Of a DNA stretch of 64,000 bases, positions 6,517-14,640 are shown one piece after another. Each line of letters opens with the position of its first letter. The stretch's first letter is position 1. The stretch comes from Jannaschia formosa (GTDB taxonomy: Bacteria > Pseudomonadota > Alphaproteobacteria > Rhodobacterales > Rhodobacteraceae). The notes below the pieces were generated by a model. That model ran no database searches. It was not told the DNA's origin and worked only from the letters and a program-made list of their open reading frames with translations. Position numbers and translations under genes: made by a program. The stretch covers positions 36,474-100,473 of the forward strand of contig NZ_QPLJ01000016.1 of assembly GCF_003340555.1 (NCBI RefSeq). Reading direction: 5' to 3'.

Positions 6517-8403
6517 TCAGGTCTCCTGTGTGAGGGTGCGGTAGATGTCGGGCAGCGCGCGCAGCAGCCGCTCCGGATTGGGCAGGAGCGTGAAGCCGCC
6601 GCGTCCGAAGATCCGGGCGAACCAGTCCTGCCCGTCCTCGTCTATGACGACGCCGTGCAGGCTCTGGCCCGCGCGGCGGGCCTCGGCCACGGCCATGTGG
6701 CTGTCTTCGATCCCGTGGCGGCCCTCGTAATGGTCCAGGTCATTAGGCTTGCCGTCCGTGAGGACCAGCAGGAGCTTGCGGGCCGAGGGCTGTTCGGCGA
6801 GCTGCGCGCTGGCGTGCCGGATGGCGGCGCCGAGCCGCGTATAGTGGCCGGGGCGCATGGCGGCGATGTTGGCGTGGATCTCGGAGGAGAGGGGCGCATC
6901 GAACGGCTTGATTCGGATCAGGAACACCCGGTCGCGACGCAGCGACGAGAACCCCCACACGCCCAGCCGGTCGCCGGCGGCGTCGATTCCCTCGGCGAGG
7001 CCCGCGACGGTCTCGCGTGCGACATCAATCACCGAGGTCTCGCCGATTGCGGCCTCGGTCGAGCGCGACATGTCCACGAGGAAGGCCACCGACAGGTCGC
7101 GCTCGGTCTGGCGTGCTGCCTGCCAGATCCGGTCCGAGCCGCGCCCGGTGGCCGCGAGGTCCGCGCGCGCCGTCAGCAGCGCGTCGAGGTCGAGCTCGCT
7201 GCCTTCGACCTGGCGGGGTTGCAGGACGCGGCGCGGACGCAGCGCCTCGAACTGGCGACGCACCGCGCGGATCCGGCGCGGATCGGGGCGGAACCCGTCA
7301 TGCGGGGCCGGCTGCGCGGGCGCGTCGAGCACGCGGCAATGGCCCTCCATGTAGCTGCGCGTGCGGTGGTTCCATTCGGGATAGGTGAGCACGTCCGCCA
7401 GCGCCTCGTGATCGGCGTCGGCGGGGGACAGGTCGAGATGCAGCCGCAGGCGCGTCGCGGTCTTCCGGTCGTGCTTGTTGAGTGTGATGCGGTCCTGGTC
7501 CTCTGCAGCCTTCTGGGCGTTCTCGTCATCGTCGTCGTGCACGGAGCGGTTGATGTTCATCGACTCCACCCAGGACAGGATCGACTCGAAGCGGTGCATG
7601 ATGAAGCTGTCGGTGCGGCGGTTCTGCTCGTTGTCCTTCCGCTCGCCCAGCTTGCGGGACGTGGTCGCGGTTCCCGTTGGGGGCGGGGCGCTGTCGGCCT
7701 GGTCGTCGGCCGCAGCTCCGCCGGCGCCGGGCCGGACGAAGTCCTGCCAGATCGGAACCGGGACGAAGGGCAGGTGGCCGCGGTCGGGTGCGACCGGATC
7801 GGGCAGGGGAGCACCGCCGCCGAGCTGGTCGCGAACCGCCTGCTCCATCGCGGCCTCGGAGGCGGGGCGCCTGAGATCGGGCCGCGCCGCCGCGCAAAGG
7901 CGCGCCATCTCGACATAGTCCGCCCGCAGCCCGGGACAGAGCGCATAGGCGCGGTCGGCGGCAGCGGCGTTGGCGCGGATCTGGGCGCAATCGCGCGCCG
8001 GCCCCTCTTCTGGCATGTCGAGCGCGGCGACGTCGCTGACGGCGGCCAGCGCCGTCAGCCAGAAAAAGGCGGCGCGGTTGAGGCGCCTGTCCGGGAAGGC
8101 CGCGATGAGCGGGGGCAGGGACAGCCGTTCCCCATCGAAGCGGGCGAGATGCTCCCGGTCGCGCTCCGCCGCCAGCCTGCGGCGGGCAGGCCGGCGATGT
8201 CGGACGACGGTGGCTGGAGCCTCCACGAGCTCGACGCCGGCCTTGCCGCCGAGCGCGCGGAAGAGGATCGCGAGGCTGGGGCGGACCGAGGCGAGCGTCA
8301 CGCCCGCCTCCGGGTAGGAGGCCGTCACGCCGATCGCATGGGCCATGTCGTGCCACAGCTTGCCGACGGTCTCCTCCGGTTCCATGAGGTCGTGCAGGTC
8401 CAT
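6517..8403 (-). CDS. norD: NorD, VWA-domain NO-reductase activation protein
   Basis: 628 residues. The C-terminal third is a von Willebrand A domain with the MIDAS motif DMSRS near residue 443, followed by LGVWGFSSLRRD, TRLGAAIRHA and VLTDGKPNDLDHYEGRHGIED, all standard for NorD. NorD works with the MoxR-type ATPase NorQ to mature the cytochrome bc NO reductase, probably inserting the non-haem iron. A long acidic, polar linker occurs near residues 270-300. The ATG at 8403 was chosen; a GTG at 8412 overlapping the norQ stop is an alternative. The 58-residue ORF follows after three bases. Confidence 0.92.
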   Translation of the reverse strand: MDLHDLMEPEETVGKLWHDMAHAIGVTASYPEAGVTLASVRPSLAILFRALGGKAGVELVEAPATVVRHRRPARRRLAAERDREHLARFDGERLSLPPLIAAFPDRRLNRAAFFWLTALAAVSDVAALDMPEEGPARDCAQIRANAAAADRAYALCPGLRADYVEMARLCAAARPDLRRPASEAAMEQAVRDQLGGGAPLPDPVAPDRGHLPFVPVPIWQDFVRPGAGGAAADDQADSAPPPTGTATTSRKLGERKDNEQNRRTDSFIMHRFESILSWVESMNINRSVHDDDDENAQKAAEDQDRITLNKHDRKTATRLRLHLDLSPADADHEALADVLTYPEWNHRTRSYMEGHCRVLDAPAQPAPHDGFRPDPRRIRAVRRQFEALRPRRVLQPRQVEGSELDLDALLTARADLAATGRGSDRIWQAARQTERDLSVAFLVDMSRSTEAAIGETSVIDVARETVAGLAEGIDAAGDRLGVWGFSSLRRDRVFLIRIKPFDAPLSSEIHANIAAMRPGHYTRLGAAIRHASAQLAEQPSARKLLLVLTDGKPNDLDHYEGRHGIEDSHMAVAEARRAGQSLHGVVIDEDGQDWFARIFGRGGFTLLPNPERLLRALPDIYRTLTQET

Positions 8404-8408
8404 GGCCC

Positions 8409-9203
8409 TCACCCGTAGATCGTGGCGACGAGGTCGCGCAGCGCCTGCTGCACGTCCGGCTCGTCGCTCAGGGGTTCGATCACCGCCGCCTCGAGCGCAG
8501 CGTCCACGCCCATGCCGCCCGCCATCAGCGTGGCGGCATAGATGAGAAGCCGGGTCGAGACGCCTTCCTCCAGGTCCATGCCCGACAGCGCCCGGATATG
8601 ACCCGCGAGCCGCACCAGCGGTGCGACGCGTCCCGGCTCCAGCCCGCTTTCTCGGGCCACGACGGCGATCTCGGTCTCGGCATCGGGGAAGTCGAAGCTG
8701 ATCGCCAGGAACCGCTGCCTGGTCGAGGGCTTCAGGCGCTTGAGCACGCTCTGGTAGCCGGGGTTGTAGGAAGCCACCAGCATGAAGCCCTCGGGCGCGA
8801 CCAGCTCCTCGCCCGTGCGGTCGATCATCAGCGTGCGGCGCGTGTCGGTCAGCGGGTGCAGCACCACGGTGACGTCCTTGCGGGCCTCCACCACCTCGTC
8901 GAGATAGCAGATCCCGCCCTCGCGCACGGCGCGGGTCAGCGGCCCGTCCACCCAGACCGTTTCGCCGCCCTTCAGAAGGTAGCGCCCGATCAGGTCGGCC
9001 GCCGACAGGTCGTCATGGCAGGCGACGGTGTGGAGCGGCTTGCCCAGCTTCGCGGCCATGTGCTCGACGAAGCGGGTCTTGCCGCAGCCGGTCGGCCCCT
9101 TCAGCAGAAGGGGCAGGCCGTTGTCGTGGGCCGTCTCGAACAGGGCGCATTCGCCGCCCGTCGGCTGGTAGAACGGCAGGGTCGGGGTCGTCTGCATGTT
9201 CAT
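8409..9203 (-). CDS. norQ: NorQ, MoxR-family AAA+ ATPase
   Basis: 264 residues. The Walker A motif is GPTGCGKT (36-43), the Walker B region is GICYLDEVVEARKDV, and MLVASYNPGYQSVLKRLKPSTRQRF is the typical sensor region of NorQ/CbbQ proteins. NorQ uses ATP hydrolysis with NorD to activate NorCB. It lies between norB (three bases upstream) and norD (five bases downstream) in the nor operon. Confidence 0.95.
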   Translation of the reverse strand: MNMQTTPTLPFYQPTGGECALFETAHDNGLPLLLKGPTGCGKTRFVEHMAAKLGKPLHTVACHDDLSAADLIGRYLLKGGETVWVDGPLTRAVREGGICYLDEVVEARKDVTVVLHPLTDTRRTLMIDRTGEELVAPEGFMLVASYNPGYQSVLKRLKPSTRQRFLAISFDFPDAETEIAVVARESGLEPGRVAPLVRLAGHIRALSGMDLEEGVSTRLLIYAATLMAGGMGVDAALEAAVIEPLSDEPDVQQALRDLVATIYG

Positions 9204-9206
9204 CGG

Positions 9207-10577
9207 TCACTCTCCCGGGATTGGATCGGAGGTTTCGGGGGCGGGGTTGGCCCGGCCGGGCCGGATGACCTCCTGCTTGCGGACGACGAGCTGGCTGTAG
9301 ATGAACAGCAGCGCCCCCAGCACCACCGCCACGCCGGAGCCGAAGCGCATGATGTAGAAGATCACCAGATCGTCCTGGACGGTCATGTAATACTCGCCCA
9401 TGACACGCTGCATGTGCGTCTGGATCGTGCCCGCGAAGGTCAGCGTGAAGGTCATGAACGCCATGCCGCCGGTCATCAGCCAGAAGGACGTCATGTTGAG
9501 CACCTGGTTGAAAGGCTCGCGGTTCCGCAGGATCGGCATCGCGTAGGTGATGATGGCAAGGTTCATCGCCACATAGGCCCCGAAGAACGCGAGGTGCCCG
9601 TGCGCGGCGGTGATCTGGGTGCCGTGCGAGTAGAAGTTCACGCCGTGCAGCGTGTGCAGGAAGCCCCAGACGCCTGCGCCGAAGAAGGCCACGGTAGACG
9701 AGCCGAGCGACCAGAGCAGCGCCGCCTTGTTGGGGTGGTTGCGTCGCCCCTTCCAGACCATGACGAAGGCGAAGCTCATCATCAGGAAGAAGGGCACGAC
9801 CTCGAAGGTCGAGAAGATCGAGCCAATCCACTGCCAGTAGCCAGGCGTGCCGATCCAGTAGAAGTGGTGCCCGGTGCCGAGGATGCCCGAGAACAGCGCC
9901 GTGGCAACGATGACATACAGCCACTTCTCGACCACCTCGCGGTCCACGCCCGTCAGCTTCAGCAGGATGAAGGCGAGGACGGCGGCCATCACCAGTTCCC
10001 AGGTCGCCTCGACCCAAAGATGGACGACGAACCACCAGTACATCTTGTCGAGAGACAGATTCGCCGGGTTGATGAAGGCGAAGACCCAGAGGAGCGACAG
10101 CAGCCACAGCCCCGTCAGCAGCACGCCGGTAATCGCCGTCTTCCTGCCGCGCAGCACCGTCATCGAGATGTTGAACAGGAAGATGACCGCCGCCACGAGG
10201 ATGCCGAGACGCACCCAGAGCGGCTGCTCGAGGAACTCGCGGCCACCATGGACCTTGAAACCGTAGCCGATCACCGCGCCCAGCGTGCCAACGAGCAGGA
10301 TGATCAGTTGCAGGTAGGCGAGCTTCGAGGAGAAGATCTCGGTCTCGCTTTCCTCGGGCACGAGGAAGTAGGCCGCCCCGAAGAAGCCCAGCAGCAGCCA
10401 GACGATCAGCGCGTTCGTGTGCACCATGCGCACGATGTGGAAGGGGAACACCTCGGCGAGGAAGTTGGGCTGGATGTAGATGTAGCCGATGGTCAACCCG
10501 CCCAGCACCTGCACCGCAAAGAGCGCGAGGGCCGCGAGGAAGTACCAGTAGGCGATCTGTTGTGTCTGATATCTCAT
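9207..10577 (-). CDS. norB: NO reductase catalytic subunit, cytochrome b (cNOR)
   Basis: 456 residues with about twelve helices. NorB reduces two NO to N2O at a haem b3/non-haem iron centre. Visible ligands are H53 (in MVHTNALIVW) and H328 for haem b, H326 for haem b3 (AAHGHLAFFGAYVAMN), and H186, H237 and H238 for the non-haem iron (VVHLWVEATWE; GTGHHFYWIGTP). E190 and E194 are the conserved active-site glutamates. Spacing matches the cytochrome-c-dependent class, and norC is directly upstream. The length is normal. It is the second gene of the operon driven from the NnrR box at 11101. Confidence 0.96.
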   Translation of the reverse strand: MRYQTQQIAYWYFLAALALFAVQVLGGLTIGYIYIQPNFLAEVFPFHIVRMVHTNALIVWLLLGFFGAAYFLVPEESETEIFSSKLAYLQLIILLVGTLGAVIGYGFKVHGGREFLEQPLWVRLGILVAAVIFLFNISMTVLRGRKTAITGVLLTGLWLLSLLWVFAFINPANLSLDKMYWWFVVHLWVEATWELVMAAVLAFILLKLTGVDREVVEKWLYVIVATALFSGILGTGHHFYWIGTPGYWQWIGSIFSTFEVVPFFLMMSFAFVMVWKGRRNHPNKAALLWSLGSSTVAFFGAGVWGFLHTLHGVNFYSHGTQITAAHGHLAFFGAYVAMNLAIITYAMPILRNREPFNQVLNMTSFWLMTGGMAFMTFTLTFAGTIQTHMQRVMGEYYMTVQDDLVIFYIMRFGSGVAVVLGALLFIYSQLVVRKQEVIRPGRANPAPETSDPIPGE

Positions 10578-10589
10578 GTCTCTTTCTCC

Positions 10590-11042
10590 TCAGCCGGCGT
10601 CGTTCGGCGGCCAGCCCTGGGTGTCGGTCTGATCGGCCCAGCGAAGGAATTCGGCGAGGCCGCGCACGTCCTCGTCGCTGAGCTCGAAATGCGGCATCTG
10701 CCGGCGGCCCTCGATGCCGCTCGGCTGGGCGTCGATCCAGCCGCGCATGATCTCGAAGGCGCCCTCGGGATCGTCCTGCACGCCCCAGCGGGTCATCACG
10801 TTGCCGAGCTCGGGCGCAAAATAGGCGCCTTCGCCGTGCAGCGTGTGGCAGTTGATGCAGGAGTTTCGCTCCCACACGTGCTTGCCGTGCACGACGGCCT
10901 CGGTCAGCGGCATGCCGGCCGTCGACCTGGCGACGATGTGATGGTGGGACTGCCAGGTGAGCAGCACGAACACGACCACGAAGAACAGTGAGCCTCCGTA
11001 GAAGATGTTGCGCGCCCGCGATTTCGTCAGGATCTCTGCCAT
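10590..11042 (-). CDS. norC: NO reductase cytochrome c subunit
   Basis: 150 residues. An N-terminal membrane anchor (about residues 14-30, FYGGSLFFVVVFVLLTW) is followed by a periplasmic cytochrome c domain with C62-I-N-C65-H66. A probable axial methionine is in GRRQMPHFELSDEDV. NorC passes electrons from periplasmic donors to NorB. It is the first gene of an eight-gene operon, and an NnrR-type box is centred about 65 bases upstream of the start codon. Confidence 0.95.
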   Translation of the reverse strand: MAEILTKSRARNIFYGGSLFFVVVFVLLTWQSHHHIVARSTAGMPLTEAVVHGKHVWERNSCINCHTLHGEGAYFAPELGNVMTRWGVQDDPEGAFEIMRGWIDAQPSGIEGRRQMPHFELSDEDVRGLAEFLRWADQTDTQGWPPNDAG

Positions 11043-11100
11043 TGCGGCCTCCGGTGCGTTCGGGACACCGAAGGACTAGATCGAGGAGCGCGTGCGAAGT

Positions 11101-11114
11101 TTGCGGCAGCGCAA
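11101..11114. promoter_or_regulatory. NnrR box, divergent norC / DUF1858 promoter
   Basis: TTGCG-GCAG-CGCAA is a perfect 5-4-5 palindrome matching the form of NnrR boxes known in Rhodobacter. Its centre is about 65 bases from the norC start and 55 from the start of the plus-strand gene at 11163, so it could serve both. The regulator encoded at 11389-12105 is the obvious ligand. Confidence 0.8.
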
Positions 11115-11162
11115 GGTTCCGGGCGGTCGACGACCTAGGCTCTCGGGGAAAGGAGCCCGCGA

Positions 11163-11378
11163 ATGGCACGACTTGGCATCGACGACCCCGACCTGCCGCT
11201 GGCCGACCTGATGTCGCGATGGCCCGCGGCCATTCCCGTCTTCCTGCGCCACCGGATGCTCTGCGTCGGCTGCCTCATCGCGCCGTTCCACACGGTCACG
11301 GATGCCTGCCGGGCCTATGGGCTCGACGAGTCCGCCTTCCTCGCGGAACTGCATCGGGCGGCCGAGACGGGCGTCTGA
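11163..11378 (+). CDS. DUF1858-type redox-disulfide protein
   Basis: 71 residues. The pattern LPLADLMSRWPAAIPVFLRHRMLCVGCLIAPFHTVTDACRAYGLD fits the short DUF1858 family, whose members carry a CxxC (here CVGC) and are often linked with hybrid cluster (prismane) or NO-metabolism genes. The cysteines suggest a disulfide or metal role. It has its own start downstream of the NnrR box and converges on the regulator gene 10 bases beyond its stop. No hybrid cluster protein is in the window. Confidence 0.75.
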   Translation: MARLGIDDPDLPLADLMSRWPAAIPVFLRHRMLCVGCLIAPFHTVTDACRAYGLDESAFLAELHRAAETGV

Positions 11379-11388
11379 AGGCCGGCCC

Positions 11389-12105
11389 TCAGGCCTGGGT
11401 CAGCTCCACCAGCGCGTGCGGGTCGCGGACGGTGACGCGCTTGCGGCGGCTCCTGACCAGGCCGTCCTTCTCCCAAGCGCTCAGCAGTCGGCTGACGGTG
11501 TGCAGGGTCGTTCCGGTCATTTCCGATAGGTCCTGCCGGGTAATGGGAAAGTCGATCTCGATCCCGTCCTCGACCTTTCGGCCGGTCTGGTTGACCAGGC
11601 GCAGAAGCGCGGTCGCCACCCGCTGCTCGACGCGCAGGGTCGCCATCTCGACGATGCGGTTGTTCATCTCGCCCACGCGGTTGCCGACGGTCCTGTAGGT
11701 CTCGGTGGCGAAGCCGTCATACTCGGTCACGAATGCCTGCCACAGCCGCATCGGCCAGCTCAGCGCGATCGACTCGGCGGCGGTTATCGCTGTTGCCGGA
11801 TAGGTGTTGCGCCCGAGCGCCTGCGCGATGCCGAAGAGCTGGCCCGCGGGAATGTGCAGCGCGGTCACCTGCTCGCCCGTCGGGGTGATCCGCACGACGC
11901 GGATGTAGCCGTCGAGCAGCAGGTGGAACCGCTCGGCCGGCGCGCCCTCGTGAAAGACGGCGACCCCCTCCTCGTAGCGGCGCGACGTGGCCTGATCGAG
12001 GATCGTGCGGATCTGCCGCCGATCCAGCCGCGAGAAGGGCGGCAGATGCGTCAGAAGGCTCTCGTCCAGCCGGGGCAGCGCCTTGCGTGTCGGTCGGTCA
12101 TCCAT
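11389..12105 (-). CDS. nnrR: Crp/Fnr-family regulator of denitrification, NnrR/DNR type
   Basis: 238 residues. The cyclic-nucleotide-like sensor domain (about 15-135: VFHEGAPAERFHLLLDGYIRVV, IPAGQLFGIAQALG) is followed by a helix-turn-helix (ITRQDLSEMTGTTLHTVSRLLSAWEKDGLV). There is no N-terminal cysteine cluster, so it is not an O2-sensing FNR; it fits the NnrR/DNR/NNR branch that responds to NO. TVSR in the recognition helix suits TTG-N-CAA half-sites. Two TTGCG-N4-CGCAA palindromes flank it. The start at 12105 (MDDRPTRKALPRLDE) was preferred to the upstream frame, which is not family-like and would include the box. Confidence 0.85.
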   Translation of the reverse strand: MDDRPTRKALPRLDESLLTHLPPFSRLDRRQIRTILDQATSRRYEEGVAVFHEGAPAERFHLLLDGYIRVVRITPTGEQVTALHIPAGQLFGIAQALGRNTYPATAITAAESIALSWPMRLWQAFVTEYDGFATETYRTVGNRVGEMNNRIVEMATLRVEQRVATALLRLVNQTGRKVEDGIEIDFPITRQDLSEMTGTTLHTVSRLLSAWEKDGLVRSRRKRVTVRDPHALVELTQA

Positions 12106-12182
12106 TCCCGAACGGTCGCACAGGCATCGGCGTCCTGCCAGCGCGCTTTCCCCGGTGTCTGTCGCGTCAACCGGTCCGCAGT

Positions 12183-12196
12183 TTGCGCTGCCGCAA
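12183..12196. promoter_or_regulatory. NnrR box upstream of pseudoazurin-nirK
   Basis: TTGCG-CTGC-CGCAA is a perfect 5-4-5 palindrome identical in both half-sites to the box at 11101. It is centred about 70 bases upstream of the pseudoazurin start and 84 bases upstream of the divergent regulator gene. It probably activates pseudoazurin-nirK and may give nnrR autoregulation. Confidence 0.8.
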
Positions 12197-12259
12197 ATCA
12201 CGCCGGTCGCCGGTCGCTAGATATCGGGTGAACCCGACAGATGGAAAGGGACACCACCG

Positions 12260-12745
12260 ATGACACGTATCATGGCCTCCGCCGCCGCACTCGCCCTGAT
12301 GATGAGCAGTGCCGCATTCGCCGAGACATACGAAGTGAAGATGCTGAACGTGGGATCCGACGGCGAACGCATGGTTTTCGAGCCCTCGTTCCTGAAGGTC
12401 GAGCCGGGCGACACGGTCACGTTCCTTCCGACCGACAAGAGCCATAACGCCGAAAGCATCCTGGGCATGATGCCGGAAGGTGCCGAAGCCTTCAAAGGAC
12501 GGATCAACCAGGAGATCTCGGTCACCTTCGACGAAGCCGGGGTCTATGGCATCAAGTGCCTGCCGCATTTCGCGCTCGGCATGATCGCCCTGATCCAGGT
12601 GGGCGACGACCTGCCCAATCTCGACCAGGCGATGCAGGTGAGGGCTCCGGGGCAGGCGGCCGCGCGAATGGCCGTCTTGCTTGACCAGGTCGCTCAGGGC
12701 GACGCGGCCGAGGGCGGCGATGCCGAAGAAGACGCTTCCAACTGA
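12260..12745 (+). CDS. Pseudoazurin (periplasmic type I copper protein)
   Basis: 161 residues. A signal peptide ends near AFA-E (residues 1-21). The blue-copper ligands are H62 (TDKSHNAES), C100, H103 and M108 (GIKCLPHFALGM), in pseudoazurin spacing. VFEPSFLKVEPGDTVTFLP and FDEAGVYGIKC are family hallmarks. Pseudoazurin carries electrons to the copper nitrite reductase, which follows 59 bases downstream. The C-terminus after about residue 140 is an acidic tail (GDAAEGGDAEEDASN) longer than usual. The NnrR box at 12183 is its likely activator. Confidence 0.92.
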   Translation: MTRIMASAAALALMMSSAAFAETYEVKMLNVGSDGERMVFEPSFLKVEPGDTVTFLPTDKSHNAESILGMMPEGAEAFKGRINQEISVTFDEAGVYGIKCLPHFALGMIALIQVGDDLPNLDQAMQVRAPGQAAARMAVLLDQVAQGDAAEGGDAEEDASN

Positions 12746-12753
12746 CACGGTGC

Positions 12754-12773
12754 GGGCCGCATGGCCGCGGCCC
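12754..12773. other. Intergenic hairpin between pseudoazurin and nirK
   Basis: GGGCCGC-ATGGCC-GCGGCCC forms a 7-bp GC stem with a six-base loop between the pseudoazurin stop and the nirK start. With no T-run and no separate promoter visible, it may set the relative expression of the two genes by partial termination or mRNA processing. Confidence 0.45.
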
Positions 12774-12804
12774 ACCACCCTTCCACATGACCGGGAGACA
12801 CGTC

Positions 12805-13986
12805 ATGAAAGACCACGACAACATCCATGACGCGCAGCTTGATGCGCACGACGAGAAGGCGGTCGGGACTGGCGGCGGCCTGAGCCGGCGCAGCCTGTTG
12901 TCCGGGACTGCCGGCCTGGCAGTCGGCGGCATGCTGACGGCGCCGGCCGCGTTCGCGCAGCACGCGCATGGCAGCGGCGTGCCCGAGGGGCACCCGCATT
13001 ACAGGAACAGCCTGAGCGAGCGCGTCTATCGGGTGAACCCGGTCCATCCGGACATGGCGGATATCGCCGAGAACCCGGCCAACGTCCCCCCGCCCCTCAA
13101 CCGCTCCGAGCCGAGGACCGTCGAGATCGAGCTCGAAACCATGGAGGTTGAGGCGCATCTGGACGTGAACAGCACCTTCCGCTTCTGGACGTTCAACGGC
13201 ACTGTGCCAGGCCCGATGCTGCGGGTTCGCGTCGGCGACGACGTGGTGGTGAAGCTGAAGAACCATCCCGACAGCTGGTACGCGCACAACATCGACTTTC
13301 ATGCGGTGACCGGGCCGGGCGGTGGCGCCGAGGTCACCACCGTCGCGCCGGGCGAGGCGGCGACGTTCCGCTTCAAGGCGCTGAACCCGGGGCTCTACGT
13401 CTATCACTGCGCGGTCCCGCCAGTGGTGCTCCACATCGCGAACGGCATGTACGGGATGATCCTCGTCGAGCCGGAGGAGGGTCTGCCCGAGGTCGATCGG
13501 GAGTATTACGTCATGCAGGGCGAGATCTATACCGAGGAGCCTTTCGGCTCGACCGGCCTTCTGACCGAGAGCTACGAGAACGCCGTCGAGGAGCGGCCGC
13601 AGTTCTACGTCTTCAACGGGCATGTCGGGGCGCTCACCGAGCACTACCCGCTCAGGGCGAATGTCGGTGAGACGGTTCGCATCTACTTCGGGGTCGGCGG
13701 GCCTAACAAGATCTCGTCCTTCCACGTCATCGGCGAGATATTCGACCGGGTGTACCTCGAAGGCTCGGTGACGAGCCCCCCGATCGAGAACGTCCAGACG
13801 ATCAAGGTCGCACCGGGCGGCTCCGGCATCGTCGAGTTCGAATGCGAGGTTCCCGGGCGCTACGTCCTGGTCGACCACGCGCTCGCGCGCGTCGAGAAGG
13901 GCCTCGCCGGCTACCTTATCGTCGAAGGTGAGGAGAATCCCGAGATATTCGCGTCGCTGGAGGAACCGCATCCGATCGACGAGTGA
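12805..13986 (+). CDS. nirK: Copper-containing nitrite reductase
   Basis: 393 residues. NirK reduces nitrite to NO in the periplasm. A Tat signal is visible (SRRSLLSGTAGLAVGG, RR at 28-29, cut near AFA-Q). Type 1 copper ligands are H161, C202, H210 and M215; type 2 ligands are H166, H201 and H307. The C-x7-H-x4-M spacing suggests the class II type. The ATG at 12805 was chosen because GGGAG lies seven bases upstream; the ATG at 12787 has no ribosome site. The gene shares the pseudoazurin promoter and ends in a strong hairpin. Confidence 0.96.
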   Translation: MKDHDNIHDAQLDAHDEKAVGTGGGLSRRSLLSGTAGLAVGGMLTAPAAFAQHAHGSGVPEGHPHYRNSLSERVYRVNPVHPDMADIAENPANVPPPLNRSEPRTVEIELETMEVEAHLDVNSTFRFWTFNGTVPGPMLRVRVGDDVVVKLKNHPDSWYAHNIDFHAVTGPGGGAEVTTVAPGEAATFRFKALNPGLYVYHCAVPPVVLHIANGMYGMILVEPEEGLPEVDREYYVMQGEIYTEEPFGSTGLLTESYENAVEERPQFYVFNGHVGALTEHYPLRANVGETVRIYFGVGGPNKISSFHVIGEIFDRVYLEGSVTSPPIENVQTIKVAPGGSGIVEFECEVPGRYVLVDHALARVEKGLAGYLIVEGEENPEIFASLEEPHPIDE

Positions 13987-13993
13987 TCGCTCC

Positions 13994-14023
13994 GAGGGTC
14001 CGCCAGATGTCTGGCGGACCCTC
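13994..14023 (+). terminator. Hairpin terminator after nirK
   Basis: GAGGGTCCGCCAGA / TCTGGCGGACCCTC forms a perfect 14-bp stem with a two-base gap, starting seven bases after the nirK stop. It lacks a T-tract, so it may stop polymerase or protect the 3' end. Confidence 0.7.
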
Positions 14024-14154
14024 CCGCGTTCGCCGTCATGGCGGGCGCGGCATCGACCGCGCCCGGCGCGGCAAGCGACAAGGCGATCGTGCTGCCGCCG
14101 AAGCGGCCTCCGCGGGTCCGATGCTCATGAACTTCACTTACGGGGAAACTCAGG

Positions 14155-14628
14155 ATGAACAGTGCAACGACAATTCTTGCAGCGGCCGCCGCCGCAACGG
14201 CCTTTTCGATGCCTGTCAGGGCGCAGGATGCGGATTTCCAGCTGCCCGAACAATGCCCCGCCAAATCCACAACCGGCGAGCTGGATCATTCCTCCATGGC
14301 CCATGGTGACATGCACGGCAATCAACCCGGTGGCATGATGGACATGAGGGGCGCGGATCTCGAAGCCATGCCCGAGCACGCCCGGGAAAACATGCGTCGC
14401 ATGATGATCAGCATGACGGCCATGCACCAGGGCATGATCATGGAAGACGCCGACGTGGCTTTCGCCTGCGGGATGATCGCGCACCATCAGGGGGCCGTCG
14501 ACATGGCGCAGGTTCTGCTCGAACATGGCGACGACGAGCAGATGATCGAACTTGCAGGCGAGATCATTGCCGCACAGGTGGCCGAGATCGAGCGGATGAA
14601 GGTCTGGCTTGCGGAAAACGCCGACTGA
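14155..14628 (+). CDS. DUF305 / CopM-family periplasmic protein
   Basis: 157 residues with a signal peptide (to about residue 23, MPVRA-Q). A Met/His-rich linker (LDHSSMAHGDMHGNQPGGMMDMRG) is followed by a DUF305 helical domain with CGMIAHHQGAVDMAQVLLEHG. Related proteins bind copper or act as periplasmic metallochaperones. Its place behind pseudoazurin and nirK suggests copper supply to those enzymes, but the nirK hairpin and 168-base gap mean it may be transcribed separately. Confidence 0.85.
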   Translation: MNSATTILAAAAAATAFSMPVRAQDADFQLPEQCPAKSTTGELDHSSMAHGDMHGNQPGGMMDMRGADLEAMPEHARENMRRMMISMTAMHQGMIMEDADVAFACGMIAHHQGAVDMAQVLLEHGDDEQMIELAGEIIAAQVAEIERMKVWLAENAD

Positions 14629-14640
14629 TCCGTCGATGGC

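Noticed and set aside
8598-10991. Plus-strand open frame of 797 codons across the nor genes
   Set aside because: It lies opposite norQ, norB and norC, which have clear ligands and motifs. Its own translation is histidine/arginine-rich without a family.
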